The notes: generated by a model not told the origin, from the letters alone. A stretch of DNA of 58,872 nucleotides from Betaproteobacteria bacterium (GCA_016703785.1 JADJBM010000019.1:1-58872); one strand, 5' to 3'; shown: positions 16,490 through 25,152, counted from the stretch's first letter. A program made the numbers and translations.

Positions 16490-18570
16490 ACGGTGAACTG
16501 ACCTTGCGAGGCATGTTCGCAGGCGGCAGCCTGCGCCAGCTCGGCGCGCCGCTGCTCATCATCATGATCCTGTCCATGATGGTGCTGCCGCTGCCGCCGG
16601 TCCTGCTCGATCTTTTCTTCACCTTCAATATCGCGCTGGCGGTGATGGTGCTGCTGGTGTCGATGTACACCACCAAGCCGCTGGATTTCTCGATTTTCCC
16701 GACCGTGCTGCTGGTGACCACGCTGCTGCGCCTGTCGCTCAACGTGGCCTCGACCCGGATCGTGCTGCTGGAGGGCCACACCGGACCGGACGCGGCGGGC
16801 AAGGTGATCGAGGCCTTCGGCCATTTCCTGGTGGGCGGCAACTACGCGGTCGGCCTGGTGGTCTTCGTCATCCTGGTGCTGATCAACTTCGTCGTCATCA
16901 CCAAGGGCGCCGGCCGCATCGCCGAGGTGTCGGCGCGCTTCACCCTGGATGCCATGCCCGGCAAGCAGATGGCCATCGACGCCGACCTCAATGCCGGGCT
17001 GATCGGCGAGGACGAGGCGCGCAAGCGGCGCGCCGAAATCGCCCAGGAAGCCGACTTCTTCGGTTCCATGGACGGCGCCTCGAAATTCGTGCGTGGCGAC
17101 GCCGTCGCCGGCATCCTGATTCTCTTCATCAATATCATCGGCGGCCTCATCATCGGCGTGGTGCAGCACGACATGGATCTGGCGCGCGCGGCGCAGAACT
17201 ACGTCCTGCTGACCATCGGCGACGGCCTCGTGGCGCAAATTCCCGCGCTGATCATCTCCACGGCCGCCGGCCTGGTGGTGAGTCGCGTGGCCACCGACGA
17301 GGACATCGGACAGCAGTTCGCCAGCCAGGTGTTCTCCAATCCGCAGGTACTGATGCTGACCGCAGGGATTCTCGGCATTCTTGGCCTGATCCCCGGCATG
17401 CCGAACTTCGTCTTCCTGCTCTTTGCGGGCGCGACGGGAGGGCTGGCGTACTGGATGGTTCAGCGCAAGCGACAGCCCGAAGCGGAAAAGCCTGTCGCCC
17501 CAGCCGCAGCCGCGCCAACGGAATCGCAGGAGGCAAGCTGGGCTGACGTCGCGCCGGTGGATGTGCTTGGTCTGGAAGTGGGTTACCGCCTGATTCCGCT
17601 GGTGGACCGCGGTCAGGATGGCGAGCTGCTCAAGCGCATTCGCGGCCTTCGCAAGAAATTCGCCCAGGAAGTGGGCTTTCTCTCCGCTCCGGTGCACATC
17701 CGCGACAATCTCGAACTCAAACCGAACGGCTACCGCATCGCGCTCAAGGGGGTCGAGGTCGGCGCCGGCGAGGCCTGGCCGGGCATGCTACTCGCCATCA
17801 ATCCCGGCCGCGTCGCCGGCACGCTGCCGGGCGCGCAAACGAAGGATCCGGCCTTCGGCCTGCCCGCCGTCTGGATCGAGGCCGGCCTGCGCGACCAGGC
17901 GAATGCCCTCGGCTACACGGTGGTCGACGCCAGCACGGTGGTCGCCACGCATCTCAATCACGTCATTCTCAGCCATGCCGCGGAGTTGCTTGGCCGCCAG
18001 GAAACCCAGGCCCTGCTCGACCACATCGCCAAGGATGCGCCGAAGGTCATCGAGGACCTGGTGCCCAAGCAGATTCCGCTCGCCATCGTGCAGCGCGTGC
18101 TGCAGAACCTGCTGGAAGAGGGCGTCACCCTGCGCGACATGCGCAGCATCATCGAGATGATCGCCGAGCACGCACCGCGCACCCAGGACGCCGTCGAGCT
18201 GACCGCGCAGGTGCGTGTCGCGCTGGGCCGCTCCATCGTCCAGCAGCTTTATCCGGGCAATGCCGAATTGGCGGTGATGGCGCTCGACCCGACACTGGAA
18301 CGCGTGCTGCTGCAGGCGGTGCAGACGGCCGGATCGGACGGCAGCGGCATCGAGCCGGGCCTGGCCGACACGCTGATGCGCCAGACGACTGCCGCCGCGC
18401 AGCGCCAGGAGGAGATCGGCCTGCCCGCGGTGCTGATCGTGCCGGGCCAGCTTCGCTGGCTGCTGTCGCGCTTCCTGCGTCGTGCCGTGCCCCAGTTGAA
18501 AGTCATCGCGAACGCCGAAGTGCCGGATTCGCGCACCATCAAAGTCACAGCGATCATCGGAGGTAAGTGA
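16486..18570 (+). CDS. flhA: FlhA flagellar export gate protein
   Basis: 694 residues, full family length. About eight membrane segments occupy residues 20-325, including the FHIPEP signature region (LLRLSLNVASTRIVLLEGHTG) and the conserved cytoplasmic loop (ARFTLDAMPGKQMAIDADLN). The C-terminal cytoplasmic domain (about 350-694) docks export chaperones and forms the nonameric ring. It overlaps the previous and next genes by a few bases, indicating coupled translation of flhB-flhA-flhF. Intact. Confidence 0.97.
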   Translation: MNGELTLRGMFAGGSLRQLGAPLLIIMILSMMVLPLPPVLLDLFFTFNIALAVMVLLVSMYTTKPLDFSIFPTVLLVTTLLRLSLNVASTRIVLLEGHTGPDAAGKVIEAFGHFLVGGNYAVGLVVFVILVLINFVVITKGAGRIAEVSARFTLDAMPGKQMAIDADLNAGLIGEDEARKRRAEIAQEADFFGSMDGASKFVRGDAVAGILILFINIIGGLIIGVVQHDMDLARAAQNYVLLTIGDGLVAQIPALIISTAAGLVVSRVATDEDIGQQFASQVFSNPQVLMLTAGILGILGLIPGMPNFVFLLFAGATGGLAYWMVQRKRQPEAEKPVAPAAAAPTESQEASWADVAPVDVLGLEVGYRLIPLVDRGQDGELLKRIRGLRKKFAQEVGFLSAPVHIRDNLELKPNGYRIALKGVEVGAGEAWPGMLLAINPGRVAGTLPGAQTKDPAFGLPAVWIEAGLRDQANALGYTVVDASTVVATHLNHVILSHAAELLGRQETQALLDHIAKDAPKVIEDLVPKQIPLAIVQRVLQNLLEEGVTLRDMRSIIEMIAEHAPRTQDAVELTAQVRVALGRSIVQQLYPGNAELAVMALDPTLERVLLQAVQTAGSDGSGIEPGLADTLMRQTTAAAQRQEEIGLPAVLIVPGQLRWLLSRFLRRAVPQLKVIANAEVPDSRTIKVTAIIGGK

Positions 18571-19967
18571 TGAACATCAAACGCTACTTCGCCCCAACCG
18601 CCCGCGAGGCCCTGCGCCGCCTCAAGGAGGAACTCGGCGGCGAGGCCATCGTGCTGTCCAACCGCAGCGTGGAGGGCGGCGTCGAGATCACCGCCGTCCT
18701 GGCGAGCGAGATTCCCGGCGAACTGTCTGCGCCGTTCGCCGCCGCGCCGCGTGTCGATCGCGACGAGGACTTCACCGTCAGCCTTTCCGGCGGTGGGCGC
18801 GCGCCTGTCCTGAGCAAGGTCGAAGGGACGTCACCCGCCCGACCGGCTGACGCGGAGAAGAAGACCGTGCGCGAATGGCAGCCGGCCGCCGCGAAGCCGG
18901 CGGCGTCCCGGCGGCCGGAGCCCCGCAAAAGTCAGTCTGCGCAGGACAGCGCGGGGATACCCCCCGCGGGGGGCGGCGCCGACCATAGGGAGGTGCCGGG
19001 GGCACAACTATTGCGCGAACTGGCCGGCATCAAGGGCCTGATCGAGCAGCAGCTGGCCGGCTTTGCTTGGACCGGGCTGGGCCACGAGGCGCCGGCCAAG
19101 ACCCTGCTGCTGACCGATCTCCTCGATGCCGGCTTTTCCGCCCAGCTGGCGCGGCGGCTGGTGAACAGCCTGCCGGCCGGCGCCACGCGCGATGAGGGCC
19201 ACAACTGGCTGAAGGGCGTGCTCAGCCGCAACCTGCACACGGCCGGCAGTGACGACGAGATCATCGATGCCGGCGGCGTGTTCGCCCTGGTCGGCCCGAC
19301 CGGCGTCGGCAAGACCACCACCACCGCCAAGCTGGCGGCGCGCTGCGTGGTGCGCCACGGCGCCGACAGCGTGGCGCTGCTCACCACCGACGGCTATCGC
19401 ATCGGCGCGCACGAGCAGTTGCGCATCTACGGCCGCATCCTCGGCGTGCAGGTGCATGCGGTGCGCGACGCTGCCGACCTGCGGCGGACCCTGGCCGATC
19501 TGTCCGGCAAGAACATGGTGCTGATCGACACCATCGGCATGAGCCAGCGCGACCGCCTGGTGGCGGAGCAGGCCGCGCTGCTCGATGGCGCCGGCGACGT
19601 CCGCCGCCTGCTGCTGCTCAACGCCACCAGCCGCGGCGATACGCTCGACGACGTCGTGCGCGCCTACGGCCGCGAAGCCGGCGGCAGCGAGCTGGCCGGC
19701 GCAATACTCACCAAGGTGGACGAAGCCGTGAGCCTGGCCCCGGCCATCGATGCGTTGATCCGCAACCGGCTGGAACTCTATTACGTCGCCAACGGCCAAC
19801 GCGTGCCGGAGGACCTGCACCTGCCCAATCGCGCCTACCTGCTGCACCGTGCCCTGAAGGGCCTGCCGGAGAATTCTCCGCACCGCCTGGTCGGCGACGA
19901 GGCCGGCCTGTTGCTGTCGGCGGGCGTCGCGCGCGCCGAACGGCCGCTGGGAGCGTTGCATGGTTAG
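18570..19967 (+). CDS. flhF: FlhF SRP-like GTPase
   Basis: 465 residues. FlhF sets the pole position and number of flagella. The N-terminal B region is MNIKRYFAPTAREALRRLKE; an acidic/proline linker follows; the SRP54-type NG domain has P-loop GPTGVGKTTTTAKLAA (about residues 243-258), DGYRIGAHEQL, DTIGMSQRD and TKVDEA. ATG 18570 overlaps the flhA stop and is preceded by GGAGG; GTG 18567 is an alternative. The linker includes a copy of the PVLSKVEG-coding repeat and a CCCCCCGCGGGGGG palindrome, so it seems to have absorbed mobile repeats. It overlaps flhG by eight bases. Confidence 0.96.
   Translation: MNIKRYFAPTAREALRRLKEELGGEAIVLSNRSVEGGVEITAVLASEIPGELSAPFAAAPRVDRDEDFTVSLSGGGRAPVLSKVEGTSPARPADAEKKTVREWQPAAAKPAASRRPEPRKSQSAQDSAGIPPAGGGADHREVPGAQLLRELAGIKGLIEQQLAGFAWTGLGHEAPAKTLLLTDLLDAGFSAQLARRLVNSLPAGATRDEGHNWLKGVLSRNLHTAGSDDEIIDAGGVFALVGPTGVGKTTTTAKLAARCVVRHGADSVALLTTDGYRIGAHEQLRIYGRILGVQVHAVRDAADLRRTLADLSGKNMVLIDTIGMSQRDRLVAEQAALLDGAGDVRRLLLLNATSRGDTLDDVVRAYGREAGGSELAGAILTKVDEAVSLAPAIDALIRNRLELYYVANGQRVPEDLHLPNRAYLLHRALKGLPENSPHRLVGDEAGLLLSAGVARAERPLGALHG
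18804..18827 (+). repeat. dispersed PVLSKVEG-coding repeat within flhF
   Basis: The 24 bases (CCTGTCCTGAGC then AAGGTCGAAGGG) encode PVLSKVEG in frame in the FlhF linker. This short palindromic-type repeat is familiar from many genomes, usually between genes and sometimes in coding regions. Being a multiple of three it does not break the gene. Confidence 0.6.
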
Positions 19968-20763
19968 CCTGTTCGACGATCAGGCGGCAGGGCTGAGGAA
20001 GCTGTTTGCCGGCGCACGTGGGCCGGCGACGGCCGCCTTTGCCGGTACGATGGGTCGGGGTGCGCTGGTGGCCGCCCTGGCACGCGGGCTGGCTGCTGCC
20101 GGCAAGGAAGTCCTGGTCATCGACGAGCATGCCGGCGCGGACAGCGTCGCCGCCGCCTTCGGCCTGCGCTCGCGCTTCGATCTGCTGCAGGCGGTCAATC
20201 GCGATGTGCCCGCCGCCCAGGTGCTGCTGCAGCCCGAGCCGTCCATCCGCCTGCTGCCGGCGGCGCGCGCGTCCCGGCAATGCGCCCGTCTCGATGCCAT
20301 GGAGCGGCGCGCCCTGGCCGAGTGGCTGCGTCGTCTGCAGAAGGGAGTCGATTTCGTGCTGGTGGACACGGCGGAGTGCGCCGCAGCGGACTTCTCGCCG
20401 CTGCTGCCGCAACCGCAGCGCATCATTCTCGCCCTGTCGCCCGACAGCCGATCCATCACCGAGGCCTATGCCCAGATGAAGCGCCTGGCGCAGCAGCGCG
20501 GCTGCCGCCGCTTCAGCATCGTGCTCCTCGCCGCCGGCACGGCGGAGGGCCGCACCGTTTTCGCCAACCTGCGCGAGGTGGCGCGCCGGCATCTGGGCGC
20601 CGAGCTCGAGCTGATCGGCGGCGAGGACGGTCACGGCGATCCGGACTGCGTCGGCCATGCGCTGACGGAGTCGTTTCTGAATCCGACGCGCGAGGCTGCA
20701 GGTGGCTTTCCGGTTGCGGCGCGGGGCTTGCAGGGCGTGACGGCGGCGTATCAGGTGGTATAG
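19960..20763 (+). CDS. flhG: FlhG/FleN-like MinD-family protein with degenerate P-loop
   Basis: 267 residues, MinD/ParA fold, directly after flhF and before fliA as expected for FlhG (FleN/YlxH), which limits flagellar number. The MinD-type Walker A KGGVGKT is replaced by AGTMGRGALVAAL: both lysines and the Thr are gone, although VLVIDEHAGADSVA and FVLVDTAE keep the fold. Classical ATP hydrolysis is therefore unlikely. The C-terminus lacks an obvious amphipathic membrane-targeting helix. It may act as a nucleotide-independent partner of FlhF or of a sigma-54 activator; this is inference. Confidence 0.85.
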   Translation: MVSLFDDQAAGLRKLFAGARGPATAAFAGTMGRGALVAALARGLAAAGKEVLVIDEHAGADSVAAAFGLRSRFDLLQAVNRDVPAAQVLLQPEPSIRLLPAARASRQCARLDAMERRALAEWLRRLQKGVDFVLVDTAECAAADFSPLLPQPQRIILALSPDSRSITEAYAQMKRLAQQRGCRRFSIVLLAAGTAEGRTVFANLREVARRHLGAELELIGGEDGHGDPDCVGHALTESFLNPTREAAGGFPVAARGLQGVTAAYQVV

Positions 20764-20810
20764 TGGAAGCCCATTCCGGCTCGCATGCCAAGCATCTGGA
20801 GACACGGCGG

Positions 20811-21518
20811 ATGTATACCGCAAGCGGCAACCTGGACAGGGACCAACTCATCATGCAGTACGCGCCGCTGGTCAAGCGGATCGCGTACCACCTCATGGCC
20901 AGGCTGCCCGCCAGCGTACAGGTCGAGGACATCATCCAGAACGGCATGCTGGGCCTGATCGACGCCGTCGGGCGCTACGAGGAAGGTCTGGGCGCGCAAT
21001 TCGAGACCTATGCCGTGCAGCGCATCCGCGGCGCCATGCTCGACGGCTTGCGCGAGAACGACTGGTTGCCGAGAAGCATGCGTCGCGACATGCGGCGCAT
21101 CGAGACCGCCATCAGCCAGCTCGAACAGCGCTATGGCCGCCAGCCGACGGAGGGCGAACTGGCCAAATCGCTCGACATGGTGCTCGGCGACTACCAGAAA
21201 ATGCTGCAGGACTCGCGCGGCTATCAGCTCATCCACCTGGAGGATTTTGGTGGCGACGACGACGACTACCTCGATCGCCATCTGCCCAGCAGCGACGCCG
21301 ATCCGCTCGCCGCGCTCCTCGACAAGAACATGCGCGACGTGCTCATTCGTGCCATCCAGGAATTGCCGGACCGCGAGAAGACGGTGATGGGCCTGTATTA
21401 CGAGGAAGAACTCAACCTGCGCGAGATCGGCGAGATTCTCGGCGTTTCCGAATCGCGCATCTGCCAGTTGCACAGCCAGGCGGTTGCCCGCCTGCGTGCG
21501 CGTCTGGTGAAGAAATAG
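20811..21518 (+). CDS. fliA: FliA flagellar sigma factor (sigma-28)
   Basis: 235 residues. Region 2 contains LVKRIAYHLMARLP and VEDIIQNGMLGLIDAVGRYE followed by FETYAVQRIRGAMLDGLR. Region 4 contains LPDREKTVMGLYYEEELNLREIGEILGVSESRICQLHSQA. It directs late flagellar and receptor transcription and is held by FlgM, encoded in this window. ATG 20811 opens the typical MYTASGNLDRDQLI; GGAGACACGGCGG precedes it. FliA-type promoters at six places here give it visible targets. Confidence 0.97.
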   Translation: MYTASGNLDRDQLIMQYAPLVKRIAYHLMARLPASVQVEDIIQNGMLGLIDAVGRYEEGLGAQFETYAVQRIRGAMLDGLRENDWLPRSMRRDMRRIETAISQLEQRYGRQPTEGELAKSLDMVLGDYQKMLQDSRGYQLIHLEDFGGDDDDYLDRHLPSSDADPLAALLDKNMRDVLIRAIQELPDREKTVMGLYYEEELNLREIGEILGVSESRICQLHSQAVARLRARLVKK

Positions 21519-21550
21519 TGCAGGGCGCGTTGCGCAGTTGAAAAGGCGCC

Positions 21551-22291
21551 ATGGACGTCATCAGCATCGTCGGCCTGCTGCTCGGCCTCGCCGCCATCCT
21601 CGGCGGACAGATTCTCGAAGGCGGCCACCTTTCCTCGCTGCTCCAGCCGACGGCCTTCGTCATCGTCATGGGAGGCACCTTCGGCGCCGTCATGCTGCAA
21701 AGCCCCTTTCCCACCTTCATGCAGGGCATGGCCATGGTGAAATGGGTGCTGACCCCACCTGTACTTGGGCAACGCGAATTGATCGAGCGCATGGCGGAGT
21801 GGAGCCACACGGCGCGCCGGGAGGGTCTGCTGGCCCTGGAGGGGCATCTGGTCGAGGTCGACGACCCCTTCATGCGCAAGGGCCTGCAGTTGCTGGTCGA
21901 TGGCGCGGAACCGGAACGGGTGCGCGAAGTGCTGGATGTGGAGATCGGCACGAAGGAGGACCAGATGAAGCTGGCGGCGAAAATCTGGGAGTCGGCCGGT
22001 GGCTATGCGCCGACCATCGGCATCATTGGCGCGGTGATGGGCCTGATCCACGTCATGGAGAACCTCTCCGACCCGTCCAAGCTGGGCGCGGGCATCGCCG
22101 TCGCTTTCGTTGCCACCATTTACGGCGTCGGATCGGCCAACCTGATCTTCCTACCGGTCGCGAAAAAGCTCCTCGCCCACGTCTCGCGCCTGACCCTCGT
22201 GCGCGAGATGTATGTAGACGGCCTCATCGGCATTGCCAATGGAGACAACCCGCGCATCATCGAGAGCCGTCTTCAAGGGTATATCGTCTAA
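21551..22291 (+). CDS. motC: MotC (MotA-family) stator subunit
   Basis: 246 residues with four membrane segments (about 3-20, 33-48, 154-175, 186-206). Conserved cytoplasmic charges are seen in RREGLLALE, and the torque-linked Pro in YAPTIGIIGAVMGLIHVM. The position after fliA and before a MotD gene marks the MotC-MotD second stator set known from Pseudomonas and several betaproteobacteria, rather than MotA-MotB. Its last 13 codons are duplicated downstream as part of a repeat insertion, but the gene itself is intact. Confidence 0.93.
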   Translation: MDVISIVGLLLGLAAILGGQILEGGHLSSLLQPTAFVIVMGGTFGAVMLQSPFPTFMQGMAMVKWVLTPPVLGQRELIERMAEWSHTARREGLLALEGHLVEVDDPFMRKGLQLLVDGAEPERVREVLDVEIGTKEDQMKLAAKIWESAGGYAPTIGIIGAVMGLIHVMENLSDPSKLGAGIAVAFVATIYGVGSANLIFLPVAKKLLAHVSRLTLVREMYVDGLIGIANGDNPRIIESRLQGYIV

Positions 22292-22436
22292 GACTCCCTG
22301 AGCGATTCAGCGGGGCGCCGGATGCGCGGGTTGCGGCGAAGGCTAACTTCGCGCAGCGAAGTTAAGGCGCGCAGCGCCGGCCGCAGCCACAATCCCCATC
22401 ATCGAGAGCCGTCTTCAAGGGTATATCGTCTAAGAC
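22255..22436 (+). repeat. 40-bp direct repeat of the motC 3' end flanking a hairpin element
   Basis: The last bases of motC (22255-22294) recur exactly at 22397-22436, including the stop codon. The 102 bases between them carry a hairpin TAACTTCGC-GCA-GCGAAGTTA (22344-22364) inside a larger imperfect GGCGCC/GCGCCGG palindrome. This looks like insertion of a palindromic repeat unit accompanied by a 40-bp duplication, separating motC from motD by over 360 bases. Confidence 0.85.
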
Positions 22437-22447
22437 CGAAAGTCAGC

Positions 22448-22576
22448 ACCATAGAAGCAAGGGCTGGCACTAGTACCATAGAAGCAAGGGCTGGCACTAG
22501 TACCATAGAAGCAAGGGCTGGCACTAGCACCATAGAAGCAAGGGCTGGTACCATAGAAGCAAGGGCTGGCACTAGC
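22448..22576 (+). repeat. 27-bp minisatellite between motC and motD
   Basis: Five head-to-tail units beginning ACCATAGAAGCAAGGGCTGG: copies at 22448, 22475, 22502, 22529 (shortened to 21 bp) and 22550. The full unit is 27 bp and ends CACTAGT or CACTAGC. Three to four full copies are near identical, so copy number may vary. No spacers of unique sequence separate the units. The array lies about 80 bases before the motD start. Confidence 0.93.
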
Positions 22577-22654
22577 CGCCGCAGCACGGCGCCGCCTTCA
22601 AGTTCCGGTTGCAACAGCCGTTATTTCAGTCTGGCCCACACGACCGGACTCGCC

Positions 22655-23455
22655 ATGCGCCGTCGCGCCCACGTCGAAGAGCACGAGAACCACGAACGCT
22701 GGCTCGTCTCCTACGCCGATTTCATCACCCTGCTGTTCGCCTTCTTCGTGGTGATGTATTCCCTGTCCACCGTGAATGAAGGCAAGTATCGCGTCCTCTC
22801 CGATTCGCTGGTGTCGGCCTTCCGCAACGTGACTATCAACAGCCGGGGCGAGCAGATCGCCCCGGGCGTGCAAACCCCGGCGCTGATGCCGGCCCTGCCG
22901 CAGATCAGGGCAAAGCCGGTCGTCTCGCCCGTGGACGCCAAGGAAGAGGAGCGCAAGCGCCAGGTGCGCGAGAAGATGCGGCAGATGGCCAAGGAGATCA
23001 TGGAGGTGTTGTCGCCGCTGGTGCGGCAGGGCAAGGTCAGCGTCACCGAGGGGCTGAAGGGCATTACGGTCGAGATCAATGCCAGCGTGCTGTTCCCGGC
23101 CGGTGAAGCGCAATTGCAGGCGGCGGCCGTCAAGGCGCTGCGCGCCGTGGCCGAGGTCGCGGCGCCCGCCGAATTCCCCATCACGGTCGAGGGCCATACC
23201 GATCCGACGCCGATTGCGACGCTGCAGTTTCCGTCGAACTGGGAGTTGTCCGGCGCCCGGGCTTCCAGCGTGGTGCGCTTGTTCATCGATACCGGCGTCG
23301 CCCCGCAGCGCCTGACGGCGTCGGGTTACGGAGAACAACGGCCGGTGGCATCCAACGAGTCACCGGAGGGCAGGGCGCGCAATCGCCGCGTGACGATCCT
23401 CATCGAGGCGCAGAACCCGGATGACCTGAAGGAATTGCCAATACGGGGGGAGTGA
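22655..23455 (+). CDS. motD: MotD (MotB-family) stator subunit
   Basis: 266 residues: short cytoplasmic N-terminus (MRRRAHVEEHENHERW), one membrane helix with the proton-carrying Asp in SYADFITLLFAFFVVMYSL, a plug-like stretch, and an OmpA-like peptidoglycan-binding domain (about 140-255; ITVEGHTDPTPI, NWELSGARASSVV, GYGEQRPVASN). It pairs with MotC. The frame stays open upstream through the 27-bp repeats, but MRRRAH is the family start. No good ribosome site precedes 22655, and the distance from motC is unusual, so expression may have been affected by the repeats. Confidence 0.92.
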   Translation: MRRRAHVEEHENHERWLVSYADFITLLFAFFVVMYSLSTVNEGKYRVLSDSLVSAFRNVTINSRGEQIAPGVQTPALMPALPQIRAKPVVSPVDAKEEERKRQVREKMRQMAKEIMEVLSPLVRQGKVSVTEGLKGITVEINASVLFPAGEAQLQAAAVKALRAVAEVAAPAEFPITVEGHTDPTPIATLQFPSNWELSGARASSVVRLFIDTGVAPQRLTASGYGEQRPVASNESPEGRARNRRVTILIEAQNPDDLKELPIRGE

Positions 23456-23462
23456 ACAGGCC

Positions 23463-23951
23463 CTATACGGAGCCGAGGCTGCGGCCGACGCCGAGGGGGT
23501 GGGCCTGGCCGTCCGGGCCGTAGAGCGATGCCTGGTTGGCGGCCGCCATCAGGGCAGAGAGCGCCTGCTGGTTGTTGGCCAGGCGTGTGCTGATCAGTTC
23601 GCCGTTAGTCTGATTCTGGGTGTGGGCCTTTTTCGCCAGCGCAAGCAATTCCAGCCAGTCGCGCTTCCCACTGCCCAGTTCGCCATGGGTTTCGAGCCAG
23701 CTTTCCATACCCTGCCGGTCCGCCGCGAGTCCGGCCGCTACCAAGGCTTTGCCTCGCGCCTCGCCCAGTTTTGCCAGGCGCCCGAAAAGTTCGGTTTTTT
23801 CCGCGGCGAGTGACATCAATCGTTCGATATCACCTTTGACCAGGGCCTTTTGCTCTTGATCAAGAAGTTCGAGGAAGTCACGCAAGCGCGCGACTTCCTC
23901 GATCAGGATTTTCTGCAATGGAGCGGGGGAAGCGCCGTCGCTGTTGCTCAC
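23463..23951 (-). CDS. flgN: FlgN export chaperone
   Basis: 162 residues, mostly helical with heptad spacing (LRDFLELLDQEQKALVKGD). FlgN carries the hook-junction proteins FlgK and FlgL to the export gate. Its GTG start overlaps the flgM stop by four bases (GTGA), so flgM-flgN are coupled. It converges on motD with seven bases between them and no visible terminator. Confidence 0.87.
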   Translation of the reverse strand: MSNSDGASPAPLQKILIEEVARLRDFLELLDQEQKALVKGDIERLMSLAAEKTELFGRLAKLGEARGKALVAAGLAADRQGMESWLETHGELGSGKRDWLELLALAKKAHTQNQTNGELISTRLANNQQALSALMAAANQASLYGPDGQAHPLGVGRSLGSV

Positions 23952-24265
23952 GCTCTGCGCGCTTGCGAGGCAATCATTTGCTTGACGCTCTCGATCAGGC
24001 CGTCCGCCACCTTGCTGGCGTCCACCTGGAATCGTCCTTCGGCCATGGCCTGCTTGATTTCGGCAATCCGGCCCGAGTCGGCCACCGGTACATTGGCGAG
24101 TGCAGCCTCGACTTCCTGCATGCGGGCGGACAGCGAAGACAACTCCACCTTCTCGCTGGAGGCCTCGGCCGCCCCGGCTAGATTAGCCGAATTCTTTTCC
24201 GGACGCTGGCGGGATTCGCCGGTGGGCACGCCGCCTACGGAACTTACTGAATTGTCGATTTTCAC
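23948..24265 (-). CDS. flgM: FlgM anti-sigma-28 factor
   Basis: 105 residues: disordered Ser/Ala-rich N-terminus, then helices VELSSLSARMQEVEAAL and the signature VDASKVADGLIESVKQMI. It binds FliA until exported through the completed hook. GTG start with AAGGAAT upstream. It has its own FliA promoter 37 bases upstream, forming the usual feedback loop. Confidence 0.92.
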   Translation of the reverse strand: MKIDNSVSSVGGVPTGESRQRPEKNSANLAGAAEASSEKVELSSLSARMQEVEAALANVPVADSGRIAEIKQAMAEGRFQVDASKVADGLIESVKQMIASQARRA

Positions 24266-24301
24266 GGCTTTATTCCTTGAATTGTGTGACCTCAGGTGTT
24301 C

Positions 24302-24328
24302 CTAACGGCACATTGCGGGAAAACTTTA
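24302..24328 (-). promoter_or_regulatory. sigma-28 (FliA) promoter for flgM-flgN
   Basis: On the minus strand: TAAAGTTT (perfect -35, 24328-24321), 11 bases, GCCGTTAG (24309-24302; 6/8). It lies between flgA and flgM, so flgMN can be read with or without flgA. Confidence 0.85.
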
Positions 24329-24376
24329 GGCCAAGTACACAATGGTTTGATTCTACGCCCATTATCGTCATGCGAG

Positions 24377-25055
24377 TCAATATGCCACTTCCACAGTGCC
24401 GCCAGGCTGGGCGATGCCGGACAGGGTTTGCCCGGAGGCGGTGCGCACCTGCACGACTTGCCCGGCGGCGGCGTTGTTCAGCGCCTTGCCCTCGGTCGCC
24501 ACCTGGAAACCCTTGCCCTTCGAGACGATCCGCACGCTTTGCCCCTGCTGCACCACGTGCGGGGCGCGCAGGATGTCGCTGCGCAGGATCTGGCCTGACT
24601 GGACGCTGACATTGAGTGTCATGCCGATTGCCTGGGCTTCCTCCGTGACGATGCCCGCCGGCAATTCCGCCAGATCGCCCTTGCGCCGCGCCAGGTCGGC
24701 CGCCGCGATGGGCTGCCCCCGCGCCAGCGGCTTGGCCGTGACGAAGTATTCGCCCATCACCCTGACCTGCGCCGGCACGTAGATCGACCAGCCGCCCTCT
24801 AACTGGCAACGCACGCCGACATTGATGCGCCCCCAGGGACGGCCGCCGGCGGGCAGGAAAGCCTCCAGGGCCGGGCAGGCCGGCAGATTGTTGTTCGGAT
24901 CGATCGCCCCGATGGTGAAGGTTGCCTGGCCGGGCAGGCCGCGCGTCTGCACGCGCAGGAACTCCTCGATGACGCGCTTCACGTCGGCCGGCTCCTGGCG
25001 GGCATGGGCGAGCGAGGGCGAGGGACATGACCAGGAGGAACAGGAATCGCTTCAT
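24377..25055 (-). CDS. flgA: FlgA P-ring assembly chaperone, one frameshift
   Basis: About 225 residues. A signal peptide (MKRFLFLLVMSLALA) is followed by the SAF/FlgA domain with VGVRCQLEGGWSIYVPAQV, PLARGQPIAAADL and QSVRIVSKGKGFQVATEGKAL. FlgA helps FlgI form the P-ring in the periplasm. One extra base near 25012 separates the signal peptide from the mature part; bridging gives LALAHARQEPADVKRVIEEF. The gene is divergent from flgB and shares its control region. Confidence 0.88.
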
Positions 25056-25112
25056 CGGGGACGGCATGTGCGGTCGACGCAGGACATGGGGATTCAAGCA
25101 TGGGCAACGCCT

Positions 25113-25152
25113 GATGGCAAGGAAGCGTTAAAGGCGCGGCAATTATTGCCGC
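25113..25152. promoter_or_regulatory. flgA-flgB control region with GCGGCAATTATTGCCGC palindrome
   Basis: The palindrome (25136-25152) has 8-bp arms around one base. ATGGCAAGGAAGCG (25114-25127) lies nine bases upstream. Together they loosely resemble an FlhDC box (ATGGCAGAAATAGCG ... TTTCTGCC), which in enterobacteria sits between flgA and flgB. The left half needs a one-base gap, so this is tentative. Confidence 0.35.

Noticed and set aside
22448..22576. CRISPR array
   Set aside because: Units are head to tail with no unique spacers, and no cas genes are near.
22322..22654. MotD extended upstream through the 27-bp repeats
   Set aside because: The family N-terminus MRRRAH...ERWLVSYADF begins at 22655; upstream residues are a translated repeat. 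Kept only as an alternative in the findings.
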